DNA of 64,000 bases, taken from contig NZ_KB889679.1 of NCBI RefSeq assembly GCF_000372745.1, forward strand, positions 46,601 through 110,600, given 5' to 3'. Position 1 is the stretch's first letter; every line of letters starts with the position of its first letter. Position numbers and translations under genes: made by a program. Positions 1 through 6,775 of the stretch are shown here, one piece after another. This stretch comes from Embleya scabrispora DSM 41855. Its GTDB lineage: Bacteria; Actinomycetota; Actinomycetes; Streptomycetales; Streptomycetaceae. Below the pieces are notes generated by a model. It did not search any database. It was not told where the DNA came from and was given only the letters and a program-made list of their open reading frames with translations.

Positions 1-333
1 CGCGTCGGCCGCCAGCTCGTCGTACTCCTGGTGGAAACCGGAGCGGCCGGCGTCGGTGAGTGCGAACACCTTGGCCGGGCGACCCCGACCGCGGCGCCCG
101 TAGACGCGCTGCTCGGTGGCCTCGACCACACCCTCGGCGACCAGTGCGTCCAGATGGCGACGCACGCCCGCCGGGGTCAGCTCCAACCGCTCGGCCAGGT
201 CCGCCGCGGTGGACGGGCCGTGGTCGACGATCGAACGGGTGACCCGGTGCCGGGTGCCCTCGTGACCGTCATGCTCGGGCGTGCCGACAGCCGGGACGGG
301 GGTCCGCCTCGGTGCCTCTTCGCTCGTCCGCAT
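1..333 (-). CDS. sufR: SufR-type winged-helix transcriptional regulator (3' end beyond window)
   Basis: The leftward frame starts at ATG 333 and is still open at base 1, so only the N-terminal 111 residues are visible. Residues about 30-75 form a winged helix-turn-helix (TAADLAERLELTPAGVRRHLDAL). A basic wing follows (YGRRGRGRPAKVFALTDAGR), as in ArsR/DeoR-like regulators of the SufR group. SufR normally represses the suf Fe-S cluster assembly operon and senses a cluster through C-terminal cysteines, which lie outside the window. In actinobacteria this gene usually heads the suf operon, so sufBDCSU probably lies to the left; that is inference. A CAAC-N6-GTTG palindrome 8 bases upstream suggests autoregulation. 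It is divergent from an ABC exporter. A generic ArsR-family regulator remains possible. Confidence 0.8.
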   Translation of the reverse strand, partial: MRTSEEAPRRTPVPAVGTPEHDGHEGTRHRVTRSIVDHGPSTAADLAERLELTPAGVRRHLDALVAEGVVEATEQRVYGRRGRGRPAKVFALTDAGRSGFHQEYDELAADA

Positions 334-341
334 GTTTTCCA

Positions 342-355
342 CAACACCATTGTTG
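342..355. promoter_or_regulatory. Candidate SufR operator, CAAC-N6-GTTG
   Basis: The perfect inverted repeat CAACACCATTGTTG ends 8 bases before the start codon of the leftward regulator. It has exactly the CAAC-N6-GTTG form known for cyanobacterial SufR sites. The position fits autorepression. Its use here is inferred. Confidence 0.55.
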
Positions 356-402
356 CGTTAATCGCGCCGCACACCAAACGGTGATCACGTGCGGTCCGTC
401 AC

Positions 403-416
403 TTAGGTGTGCCTAA
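403..416. promoter_or_regulatory. Palindrome TTAGG-TGTG-CCTAA, possible iron-regulator half box
   Basis: A perfect 5-4-5 inverted repeat lies in the divergent region between the SufR-type gene and the ABC exporter. It resembles part of the 19-base DmdR/IdeR iron box (TTAGGTTAGGCTAACCTAA) but lacks the second outer half. It could be an operator for either flanking gene. Confidence 0.3.
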
Positions 417-521
417 CAACACACCCGCTCGGCGCACCCGGCCCGACCTGCGGATATCTCTGACGACCCGTCAGGTGGGCCGATCCGGACGACCCCGCCA
501 CAAGGGGTGCCGAGACCTTTC

Positions 522-527
522 TAGACT
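522..527 (+). promoter_or_regulatory. Possible -10 element of a leaderless ABC-exporter transcript
   Basis: TAGACT fits the TANNNT -10 pattern and ends 8 bases before ATG 536. No Shine-Dalgarno sequence precedes that ATG, and no good -35 is visible. A leaderless mRNA is therefore plausible but not shown. Confidence 0.3.
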
Positions 528-535
528 GACTCGTC

Positions 536-1465
536 ATGGACTCCTCGCCGCCGGCAGTCGCGATCACGGGCCTGGTCAAGCGCTACGGCGACAAGACCGC
601 CGTGGACGGGCTCTCGCTCACCGTCGAACGCGGCCTGGTGACCGCGGTACTCGGCCCCAACGGAGCCGGGAAGACCAGCACGATCGAGATCTGTGAAGGC
701 TACCGCCGTGCCGACGCCGGCGAGGTGCGGGTGCTCGGCCTGGACCCGGTACGCGACGCCACCGCGCTGCGGCCCCGGATCGGGGTGATGTTGCAGGCGG
801 GCGGCGTGTACTCGGGAGCGCGCGCCGAGGAGATGTTGCGCCACGTGGCGAAGCTGCACGCGCACCCCTTGGACGTGTCGATGCTGATCGAGCGACTGGG
901 CCTGGGCTCGTGCGGACGGACCACCTACCGGCGGCTGTCCGGCGGGCAGCAGCAGCGCCTCGCGCTCGCGCTCGCCGTGGTCGGCCGCCCCGAGCTGGTC
1001 TTCCTGGACGAGCCGACCGCCGGACTGGACCCGCACGCCCGGCACGCCACCTGGGACCTGGTGCGCGAGCTGCGCGCCGACGGGGTGAGCGTGGTGCTGA
1101 CCACCCACCTGATGGACGAGGCCGAGAAGCTGGCCGACGAGGTGGCGATCGTGGATCGGGGCCGGGTGATCGCGTCCGGCTCGCCCGAGGCGCTGTGCCA
1201 CGACGGCGCGGAGAACTCGCTGCGCTTCGCCGGGCCGCCCGGCCTGGACCTGGGCTCGCTGTTGAACGCGCTGCCGGAGGGCGCCAAGGCGCTGGAGGTG
1301 TCCCGCGGCGCGTACCGGATCGAGGGCGACATCGACCCGCAGCTGCTGGCCACGGTCACCTCGTGGTGCGCGCAGCACGGGGTGATGCCGGAGCGGCTGA
1401 CCGTGGAACGACGCAGCCTGGAGGACGTGTTCATGGAGCTGACCGGACGGGAGCTGCGGAGTTGA
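536..1465 (+). CDS. ABC transporter ATP-binding protein (ABC-2 type, drug-export class)
   Basis: A 309-residue cytoplasmic ATPase energising an ABC-2 exporter together with the next gene. Walker A is GPNGAGKT at residues 40-47, the signature LSGGQ is at 134-138, and Walker B LVFLDEP at 154-160 is followed by TAGLD. The H-loop region is TTHLMDEAE. The C-terminal 80 residues form the usual tail of DrrA/CcmA-like ATPases. ATG 536 is the only good start but has no Shine-Dalgarno sequence. The permease start overlaps the stop by four bases (TTGA), so the pair is translationally coupled. The substrate cannot be told from sequence. Its neighbours (SufR-type regulator, heme A synthase) match a conserved actinobacterial order, so a role linked to redox or cofactor metabolism is possible but unproven. 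Confidence 0.93.
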   Translation: MDSSPPAVAITGLVKRYGDKTAVDGLSLTVERGLVTAVLGPNGAGKTSTIEICEGYRRADAGEVRVLGLDPVRDATALRPRIGVMLQAGGVYSGARAEEMLRHVAKLHAHPLDVSMLIERLGLGSCGRTTYRRLSGGQQQRLALALAVVGRPELVFLDEPTAGLDPHARHATWDLVRELRADGVSVVLTTHLMDEAEKLADEVAIVDRGRVIASGSPEALCHDGAENSLRFAGPPGLDLGSLLNALPEGAKALEVSRGAYRIEGDIDPQLLATVTSWCAQHGVMPERLTVERRSLEDVFMELTGRELRS

Positions 1466-2250
1466 GCGCGGTGGCGAAGGAGCAGACGCGCGGTACGTTC
1501 GCGCCCGCGCCGGGGGCCGCGCCGCCGGCGCGGATGATCCTGGCGCAGAGCGCCCTGGAGACCCGGATGTTGCTGCGCAACGGCGAGCAACTGCTGCTGA
1601 CGGTGATCATCCCGACACTGCTGCTGGTGGTCTTCTCCTCGGCGGACATCGTGGACACCGGGGACGGCGAGCGGGTGGACTTCCTGGCGCCGGGAGTGCT
1701 CGCGCTCGCGGTGTTGTCGACCGCGTTCACCGGACAGGCGATCGCGACCGGGTTCGAGCGGCGCTACGGCGTGCTCAAGCTGCTCGGCTCGACCCCGCTG
1801 CCGCGTTGGGGGCTGATGGTCGCCAAGACGGCCTGCGTGATCCTGGTGGAGATCCTCCAGGTGACGCTGCTCGTGGTGATCGCGCTGGCGCTGGGCTGGT
1901 CGCCGCACGGCAATCCGGCCTGGGTGGTCCTGCTGCTCGTGCTGGGCACGGCGGCGTTCTCCGGGCTGGGCCTGTTGATGGCCGGGACGCTGCGCGCCGA
2001 GGCGACGCTGGCCGCCGCGAATCTGGTGTTCATCCTGCTGCTGCTCGGTGGCGGGGTGATCGTGCCGCTGGACAAATTCCCCTCCGGGGTCGAGCACACG
2101 CTCGCGCTGCTGCCGATCTCGGCGCTCTCCGACGGGCTTCGGGACGTGCTCCGGGACGGATCGGGGCTGCCGCTGGGCGACGTGGCGATTCTGGCGGTCT
2201 GGTCGGTTTTGGGGCTGGGCGCCGCGGCGCGCTTCTTCCGCTGGGAGTGA
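1462..2250 (+). CDS. ABC-2 type transporter permease
   Basis: A 262-residue integral membrane partner of the preceding ATPase. TTG 1462 was chosen because GGAG lies about 8 bases upstream and it overlaps the ATPase stop. GTG 1471 is the alternative. After a short Ala/Pro-rich cytoplasmic N-terminus come about six hydrophobic segments: LLLTVIIPTLLLVVF, FLAPGVLALAVLSTAF, CVILVEILQVTLLVVIALALG, WVVLLLVLGTAAFSGLGLLM, AANLVFILLLLGGGVIVPL and the C-terminal DVAILAVWSVLGLGAA. This is the standard ABC-2 permease layout. It probably exports a small hydrophobic or amphiphilic molecule; the substrate is unknown. Confidence 0.88.
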   Translation: MSAVAKEQTRGTFAPAPGAAPPARMILAQSALETRMLLRNGEQLLLTVIIPTLLLVVFSSADIVDTGDGERVDFLAPGVLALAVLSTAFTGQAIATGFERRYGVLKLLGSTPLPRWGLMVAKTACVILVEILQVTLLVVIALALGWSPHGNPAWVVLLLVLGTAAFSGLGLLMAGTLRAEATLAAANLVFILLLLGGGVIVPLDKFPSGVEHTLALLPISALSDGLRDVLRDGSGLPLGDVAILAVWSVLGLGAAARFFRWE

Positions 2251-2312
2251 GGCCCGGAAGCGGAGTCGGGTGCGCGGTGGGAGCGGCATCGGTCGACACC
2301 CCTGGTGCGCTT

Positions 2313-2326
2313 GTGAATTCATTCAC
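2313..2326. promoter_or_regulatory. Palindrome GTGAAT-TC-ATTCAC upstream of ctaA
   Basis: A perfect 6-2-6 inverted repeat lies 8 bases before the ctaA start, where a repressor would block transcription or initiation. It is also an AT-rich island in GC-rich DNA. The cognate regulator is unknown. Confidence 0.35.
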
Positions 2327-2334
2327 GACGTAGC

Positions 2335-3300
2335 ATGTCGCGCATGAGTCTGCAGGCCGTCTCCCCCCTCGTCGCCCGCCGCGTGTTCCTCGCGAACCTG
2401 GTGGCGCAGATCGGCATCGTCGTCACGGGCGGTCTCGTCCGACTCACCGACTCGGGCCTGGGGTGTGACACCTGGCCCCGGTGCGACAGCGACACCAGCG
2501 ACTGGACGCCGCACCAGGCGGTCAGCCACCACGCGTACATCGAGTTCGGCAACCGCATGCTGACCTACGTGGTCGGCGCGATCGCGGTGGCCTGCGTGGT
2601 GGCCGCGTACCGGCTGACCGTGCGCCGCAAGGACATCACCACGCTGGCCTGGATCCAGATCGGCACGGTCGTCGGCCAGGCCGTGCTCGGCGGCATCACC
2701 GTGCTGACCGACCTGCACCCGATGGCGGTGGCCAGTCACCTGCTCCTGTCGATGCTGCTGATCGCGTCGGCGGTCGCGCTGTACGAACGCGGCGGCGAGG
2801 GCGACGCGCCGGCCCGGCTGCTGGTCCGCCCCGAGATCCGCTGGTTCGGCTACGGCACGCTGGCCGTGGCCGCCGCGCTGATCGTGATCGGCACCGTGGT
2901 CACCGGCTCCGGACCGCACGCGGGCGACCTCAAGGCCAAGCGCTTCGACGTGGACATCGACCAGATGGCCTGGCTGCACGCCGACCTGGCCTTCCTGCTC
3001 CTGGGCGCGGCCGTCGCCCTGGCCCTGGCCCTGCGCGTCACCGACGCCCCCGCAGCCGCCCAGCACCGCGTCCGGTGGCTGCTGGCCGTGCTGATCCCGC
3101 AGGGCCTGATCGGCTACGTCCAGTACTTCAACGGCCTCCCCGAGTGGATGGTCCTCACCCACATGCTCGGCGCCGCCCTCACCGTGGTCACCGCCACCCG
3201 TGCCCTGTTCGGCCTGCGCGTGCGGGGCGAGGCGTCGCCCGACACCGAGACCGACGACCTCGACACCGAACTGCGCGAACCGGTCGCCACCAGCTACTGA
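2335..3300 (+). CDS. ctaA: Heme A synthase (COX15/CtaA family)
   Basis: A 321-residue polytopic membrane protein that oxidises the C8 methyl group of heme O to a formyl group, giving heme A for the aa3 cytochrome oxidase. About eight hydrophobic helices are visible. The diagnostic motifs are GGLVRLTDSGLGCDTWPRC near the N-terminus, HAYIEFGNRM, GGITVLTDLHPMAVASHLLLSM and MAWLHADLAFLL, which carry the paired heme-ligand histidines. ATG 2335 is used; ATG 2344 is equally possible, and neither has a strong Shine-Dalgarno sequence. A 14-base palindrome lies just upstream. The partner heme O synthase ctaB is 15 kb to the right in this window. The C-terminal tail is acidic and polar. Confidence 0.93.
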   Translation: MSRMSLQAVSPLVARRVFLANLVAQIGIVVTGGLVRLTDSGLGCDTWPRCDSDTSDWTPHQAVSHHAYIEFGNRMLTYVVGAIAVACVVAAYRLTVRRKDITTLAWIQIGTVVGQAVLGGITVLTDLHPMAVASHLLLSMLLIASAVALYERGGEGDAPARLLVRPEIRWFGYGTLAVAAALIVIGTVVTGSGPHAGDLKAKRFDVDIDQMAWLHADLAFLLLGAAVALALALRVTDAPAAAQHRVRWLLAVLIPQGLIGYVQYFNGLPEWMVLTHMLGAALTVVTATRALFGLRVRGEASPDTETDDLDTELREPVATSY

Positions 3301-3330
3301 CCACCGGACGCCGTCCCACCGGACGCCGTC
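3301..3330. repeat. Tandem duplication of a 15-base unit after ctaA
   Basis: CCACCGGACGCCGTC occurs twice in perfect head-to-tail array immediately after the ctaA stop codon. It looks like a recent slip duplication between two convergent genes. Confidence 0.8.
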
Positions 3331-3335
3331 GCGGA

Positions 3336-3369
3336 AAACGGGTCGAACCCTCGCGGGTCCGACCCGTTT
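3336..3369. terminator. Bidirectional terminator between ctaA and egtD
   Basis: Perfect 10-base arms AAACGGGTCG and CGACCCGTTT enclose a loop that itself contains ACCC/GGGT. The hairpin lies between two convergent genes and has T/A-rich outer ends on both strands. Confidence 0.75.
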
Positions 3370-3392
3370 CGATGTTCCGGGAACACCTCGGG

Positions 3393-4370
3393 TCAGCGGG
3401 TGGGCACCGCCAGCAGAAGGGCGAACCGGGCCTGCGGGTCGGTCCACCAGTGACGGACGGTGAAGCCCGCTTCGGCCAACTCGGCGAGCAGCGCCTCGCG
3501 GCGGAACTTGGTGGAGATCTCGGTGCGCAGCAGCTCACCCTCGGTGAACTCGAGGGACAGATCCACCGCCGGGATCTTGACGGTCTGGTCGACCCGGGAG
3601 CGCAGGTGCATCTCGATGCGCTCCGCCTCGGCGTTCCACAGCGCGACGTGATCGTAGGCGTCGGGGTCGAAGTCGGCGTCGAGTTCGCGGTTGAGCACGT
3701 GCAGCACGTTCTTGTTGAAGGCGGCGGTGACGCCCTGGCTGTCGTCGTAGGCGGCGACCAGGACGCCCGGATCCTTGACCAGGTCGACGCCGAGCAACAG
3801 GGTGTCGTCGGCGCTCAGCGCGCGGCGCAGGATGCGATAGAAGTCCGTGCGCTGCGCCGGGTCGAGGTTGCCGAGCGTGCTGCCCAGGAAGCTGAGCAGG
3901 CGGGGGCCCGGTTCGTCGGCCAGTGCCAGGTCGTGTTCGAAGTCGGTGACCGTGGCCGCGACCCGCAGCGCCGGGTAGTCGCGACACAGCGCCTCGCCGG
4001 CCTGGATCAGCGCCGAGTCGCTCACGTCCAGCGGTACATAGCGGTCCAGCGTGCCGGCGTCGGTGAGCGCGTCCAGGAGCAGGCGGGTCTTGCGGGAGGA
4101 GCCGGAGCCGAGCTCGATCAGGGTGTGGGCCCGGGTGGCGGCGGCGATCTCGGCGGCGCGCCGGGTGAGGATCTCCTGTTCGGCACGGGTGGGGTAGTAC
4201 TCGGGGAGGTGGGTGATCTGCTCGAACAACTCGCTGCCGCGCGCGTCGTAGAACCACTTCGGCGGCAGCGACTTGGTCGGCGCCGCCAGGCCCCGGAGCA
4301 CGTCGGCGCGCAGGGTGGTGTCGAAGTAGTCGGCGGGCAGGCGGTGATCGAGGGTGAAGCGGCTGTTCAT
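3393..4370 (-). other. egtD: EgtD module with possible internal start (ATG 4370)
   Basis: From ATG 4370 the frame gives 325 residues, the usual full length of EgtD. AGGAA lies about 9 bases upstream, inside the repeated linker DNA, so independent initiation is possible in addition to read-through from EgtC. This entry marks the module; it is not a second gene. Confidence 0.6.
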
Positions 4371-5243
4371 GGGACGCCGTTCCTGTGGGGTGGATGACGG
4401 ACGCCGTTCCTGCGAGGCGGCCGGCGGACGTGCGGCGACGGCCCGTACGGGGCGGATCGCGGCGATGCGGACACCGCTGCGGGTGGCCAGGAGAAGGGAG
4501 CGGTCGGGTACCTCGACCCACTCGCCCCAACCGCCGACCGTGTCCTCGTCGGGCTCGGAGGCGACCAGGACCCGCCCGGGGGCGGTGCGGTACCAGAGGG
4601 TGTCCCCGTATCGGGTGGCGAAGACGGTCCCGCCGTCGGTGAGCAGCAGGTTGAGCCGGGCGTCCGGGCGCACCTCGGCGATCCGCCGCACCAGCGCGGC
4701 CAGCGCACCGCCGACCGGCTCGCGCTGCCGGAGTCGGCGCGCGAGCATGGCCCACAGCAGCGCCGAGTCGCAGCGCGCCTCCAGGGCGAGCAGGTCGGCC
4801 GGATCGAGCGCGGGCCCGATCGGCAGCCGGGTCCAGTCCGGGATGGCGCCGTTGTGGCTGAACAGCCAGCGGCCGTCCCGAAACGGCGCCGCCGCGGCCT
4901 CGTCCTGGCTGGTGCCGGCGGTGGCGCTGCGCACCGCGGCCAGGAACGCGCCGCTGCGCACGGTGCGGGCCAGGTCGGGCAGGTTCGGGTCGGCCCAGAT
5001 CGGCAACGCCCGCCGGTAGCGGGCGGGTTCGACGTCCACGACGGCGCCGGCCCCGGCCTCGTCCGACGGCGCCGATGCGGCCGGCCCGCCCGGATACCAG
5101 CCGAAGCCGAAGCCGTCCACGTTGACCGTCCCGTACCGCTGCCGACGCGGCGCCCAGGACTGCTCGTACAGGCCGTGCGCCGGGTCGACCAGGACCTCGG
5201 CGAGGGTGATCTCCGGTCCCAGATAGGCCAGATGACGACACAT
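3393..5243 (-). CDS. egtCD: EgtC-EgtD fusion: gamma-glutamyl-hercynylcysteine sulfoxide hydrolase plus histidine N-alpha-trimethyltransferase
   Basis: One uninterrupted frame of 616 residues. Residues 1-about 260 are EgtC, a class II glutamine-amidotransferase-like hydrolase that removes glutamate from the hercynylcysteine sulfoxide conjugate. It starts MCRHLAYLG, so Cys2 can become the N-terminal nucleophile. Residues 292-616 are EgtD, the SAM-dependent enzyme making hercynine from histidine, with the SAM loop LIELGSGSSRKT and the family start MNSRFTLDHRLPADYF. The linker holds a duplicated QERRP segment and no stop codon. The two activities are normally separate proteins. The order keeps EgtC at the N-terminus, which its chemistry requires. 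The start overlaps the egtB stop (TGATG). An internal ATG at 4370 with a weak AGGAA could also yield free EgtD. A lost stop codon or a sequencing error cannot be excluded. Confidence 0.88.
   Translation of the reverse strand: MCRHLAYLGPEITLAEVLVDPAHGLYEQSWAPRRQRYGTVNVDGFGFGWYPGGPAASAPSDEAGAGAVVDVEPARYRRALPIWADPNLPDLARTVRSGAFLAAVRSATAGTSQDEAAAAPFRDGRWLFSHNGAIPDWTRLPIGPALDPADLLALEARCDSALLWAMLARRLRQREPVGGALAALVRRIAEVRPDARLNLLLTDGGTVFATRYGDTLWYRTAPGRVLVASEPDEDTVGGWGEWVEVPDRSLLLATRSGVRIAAIRPVRAVAARPPAASQERRPSSTPQERRPMNSRFTLDHRLPADYFDTTLRADVLRGLAAPTKSLPPKWFYDARGSELFEQITHLPEYYPTRAEQEILTRRAAEIAAATRAHTLIELGSGSSRKTRLLLDALTDAGTLDRYVPLDVSDSALIQAGEALCRDYPALRVAATVTDFEHDLALADEPGPRLLSFLGSTLGNLDPAQRTDFYRILRRALSADDTLLLGVDLVKDPGVLVAAYDDSQGVTAAFNKNVLHVLNRELDADFDPDAYDHVALWNAEAERIEMHLRSRVDQTVKIPAVDLSLEFTEGELLRTEISTKFRREALLAELAEAGFTVRHWWTDPQARFALLLAVPTR
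4372..4412. repeat. Two in-frame copies of a 14-base repeat in the EgtC-EgtD linker
   Basis: GGACGCCGTTCCTG occurs at 4372-4385 and 4399-4412, exactly 27 bases (nine codons) apart. It encodes the repeated QERRP in the linker. The duplication may have removed the original egtC stop codon. Confidence 0.8.
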
Positions 5244-6775
5244 CAGCGCGCCTCCCGGGGCGCCGCGTCGCGGGCGGTCCGGAAGCCGGCGAAGATCTGC
5301 CGGCGAATCGGCAGGTCCCAGTTGCGGAACGTGCCTCGGGCCACCACCTCGTCCACACCGAACGCGCCACCGCGCAACACCTTGTGCCCGGGGCCGAAGA
5401 ACACCTCGGAGTACTCCCGGTACGGGAACGCCGCGAACCCGGGATAGGGCAGGAAGTCGGAGGCCGTCCACTCCCAGACGTCGCCGAGCAGTTGCCGCGC
5501 CCCACACGCCGCGGCGCCGGCCGGATAGGCGCCGGCGGACGCCGGTCGCAGGTGCCGCTGGCCGAGGTTGGCGTGTTCGGGTGTGGGCTCCGCGTCGCCC
5601 CACGGATACCGCCGCGAGCGGCCCTCGGCCGGATCGTGCCGGGCCGCCTTCTCCCACTCGGCCTCGGTCGGCAGCCGCCGTCCGGCCCAGCGGGCGTAGG
5701 CGTCGGCCTCGTACCAGCACACGTGCAGGACCGGCTCGGCCGGCGGCACCGGCTCGGTCCGGCCGAACCGCCGGCGCAGCCAGGTGTCGCCGTCCCGTCG
5801 CCAGAACAACGGGGCGGTGAGGTCTGCGTCCTGCCGGTGTCGCCAACCCTGCGGACTCCACCAACGGTCGTCCGCGTATCCGCCGTCGGCGATGAACTCC
5901 AGGTAGGCCGCGTTGGTCACCGGCACGGTGTCCAACCAGAACTCCGGTACGTCCACCATGTGCGCGGGTCGCTCGTTGTCCAGCGCCCACGGATCGGTGT
6001 CGGTACCCATCTCGAACGGCCCTGCGGCGACCAGGACTTCGCCCGGCAGCGCGCCGACCTCGGCCGCTGCGGGCGGCGCCGGCGCGTGCAACACCGTTGC
6101 CCCGGGCCGTAGTTGATGGGTGGCCAGCATGGTCTCGTCGTGCTGCTGCTCGTGCTGGGCGAGCATGCCGAACACGAAGCCCTCGGCCAGGAGCGGGTCG
6201 CCGCCGGTGCCGAGATCGACGGATTCCAGTACATGCGAGGTGTGTTCGCGAACCCGCCCGACGTACTCCCGGGCCTGTTCGGGCCCGAGCAGGGGCAGCG
6301 CGGGCCGATCGGCGCGCGGGTGCCGGAACGCGTCGTACAGCGCATCCAGGTCCGGACGCAGCGCGGGTTCACCGCCGGCCCGGCGGACCAGCCACAGTTC
6401 CTCCTGGTTGCCGATGTGCGCCAGGTCCCAGACCAGCGGCGACATCAAGGTGGAGTGTTGGGCGGTCAGTTCCTCGTCGGTCAGGCAGTCGGTGAGAGCG
6501 AGCGTCCGGCGTCGGGCCCGGGCCAGCGCGGCGCGGGCTATCGCCCGGCGGTCGGCGACCGGGGACTCGCCCCGGGTCCCGTTCGGCTGTGCGGGTCGCG
6601 CGGATCGCGCGGCCTCGGATCGTGCGGATTGCTCGGGGTTCGCGGATTGCTCGGGGTTCATGGGCGGTGCGGGTCGCTCGGGCTGTGCGGCCTGTGACGT
6701 CGCCGGCCCGGACCGCTTCGACTGCTTCGATCGCTTCGACGCCTTCGACGGCTGCGATGGCTTCAACGACTTCAT
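5243..6775 (-). CDS. egtB: Ergothioneine synthase EgtB (iron-dependent sulfoxide synthase) with repetitive N-terminal extension
   Basis: A 510-residue non-heme iron enzyme that joins hercynine and gamma-glutamylcysteine through an oxygen-dependent C-S bond. The DinB-like N-domain carries the iron ligands: His120 in DLAH and HEQQHDE at 208-214 (HX3HXE). The C-terminal half is a formylglycine-generating-type (sulfatase-modifying) domain ending RNWDLPIRRQIFAGFRTAR. The first roughly 80 residues are an unusual low-complexity extension, first Ser/Lys-rich and then Ala/Pro/Glu-rich with NPEQSA repeated. The first iron histidine is therefore about 70 residues later than in mycobacterial EgtB as I recall it. 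ATG 6775 overlaps the egtA stop (ATGA), and the stop overlaps the EgtC start. A start inside the extension, such as ATG 6661 at the NPEQ repeat, would shorten it. Confidence 0.92.
   Translation of the reverse strand: MKSLKPSQPSKASKRSKQSKRSGPATSQAAQPERPAPPMNPEQSANPEQSARSEAARSARPAQPNGTRGESPVADRRAIARAALARARRRTLALTDCLTDEELTAQHSTLMSPLVWDLAHIGNQEELWLVRRAGGEPALRPDLDALYDAFRHPRADRPALPLLGPEQAREYVGRVREHTSHVLESVDLGTGGDPLLAEGFVFGMLAQHEQQHDETMLATHQLRPGATVLHAPAPPAAAEVGALPGEVLVAAGPFEMGTDTDPWALDNERPAHMVDVPEFWLDTVPVTNAAYLEFIADGGYADDRWWSPQGWRHRQDADLTAPLFWRRDGDTWLRRRFGRTEPVPPAEPVLHVCWYEADAYARWAGRRLPTEAEWEKAARHDPAEGRSRRYPWGDAEPTPEHANLGQRHLRPASAGAYPAGAAACGARQLLGDVWEWTASDFLPYPGFAAFPYREYSEVFFGPGHKVLRGGAFGVDEVVARGTFRNWDLPIRRQIFAGFRTARDAAPREAR
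6624..6659. repeat. Tandem 18-base repeat in the egtB N-terminal coding region
   Basis: GCGGATTGCTCGGGGTTC occurs twice head to tail, encoding the repeated NPEQSA on the minus strand. The adjacent 6715-6780 has a looser nine-base GCTTCGANC periodicity encoding the Ser/Lys-rich stretch. Confidence 0.8.

Noticed and set aside
2481..4397. A 638-codon plus-strand frame spanning ctaA and egtD
   Set aside because: It overlaps two recognisable genes in other frames; high GC produces such frames routinely.
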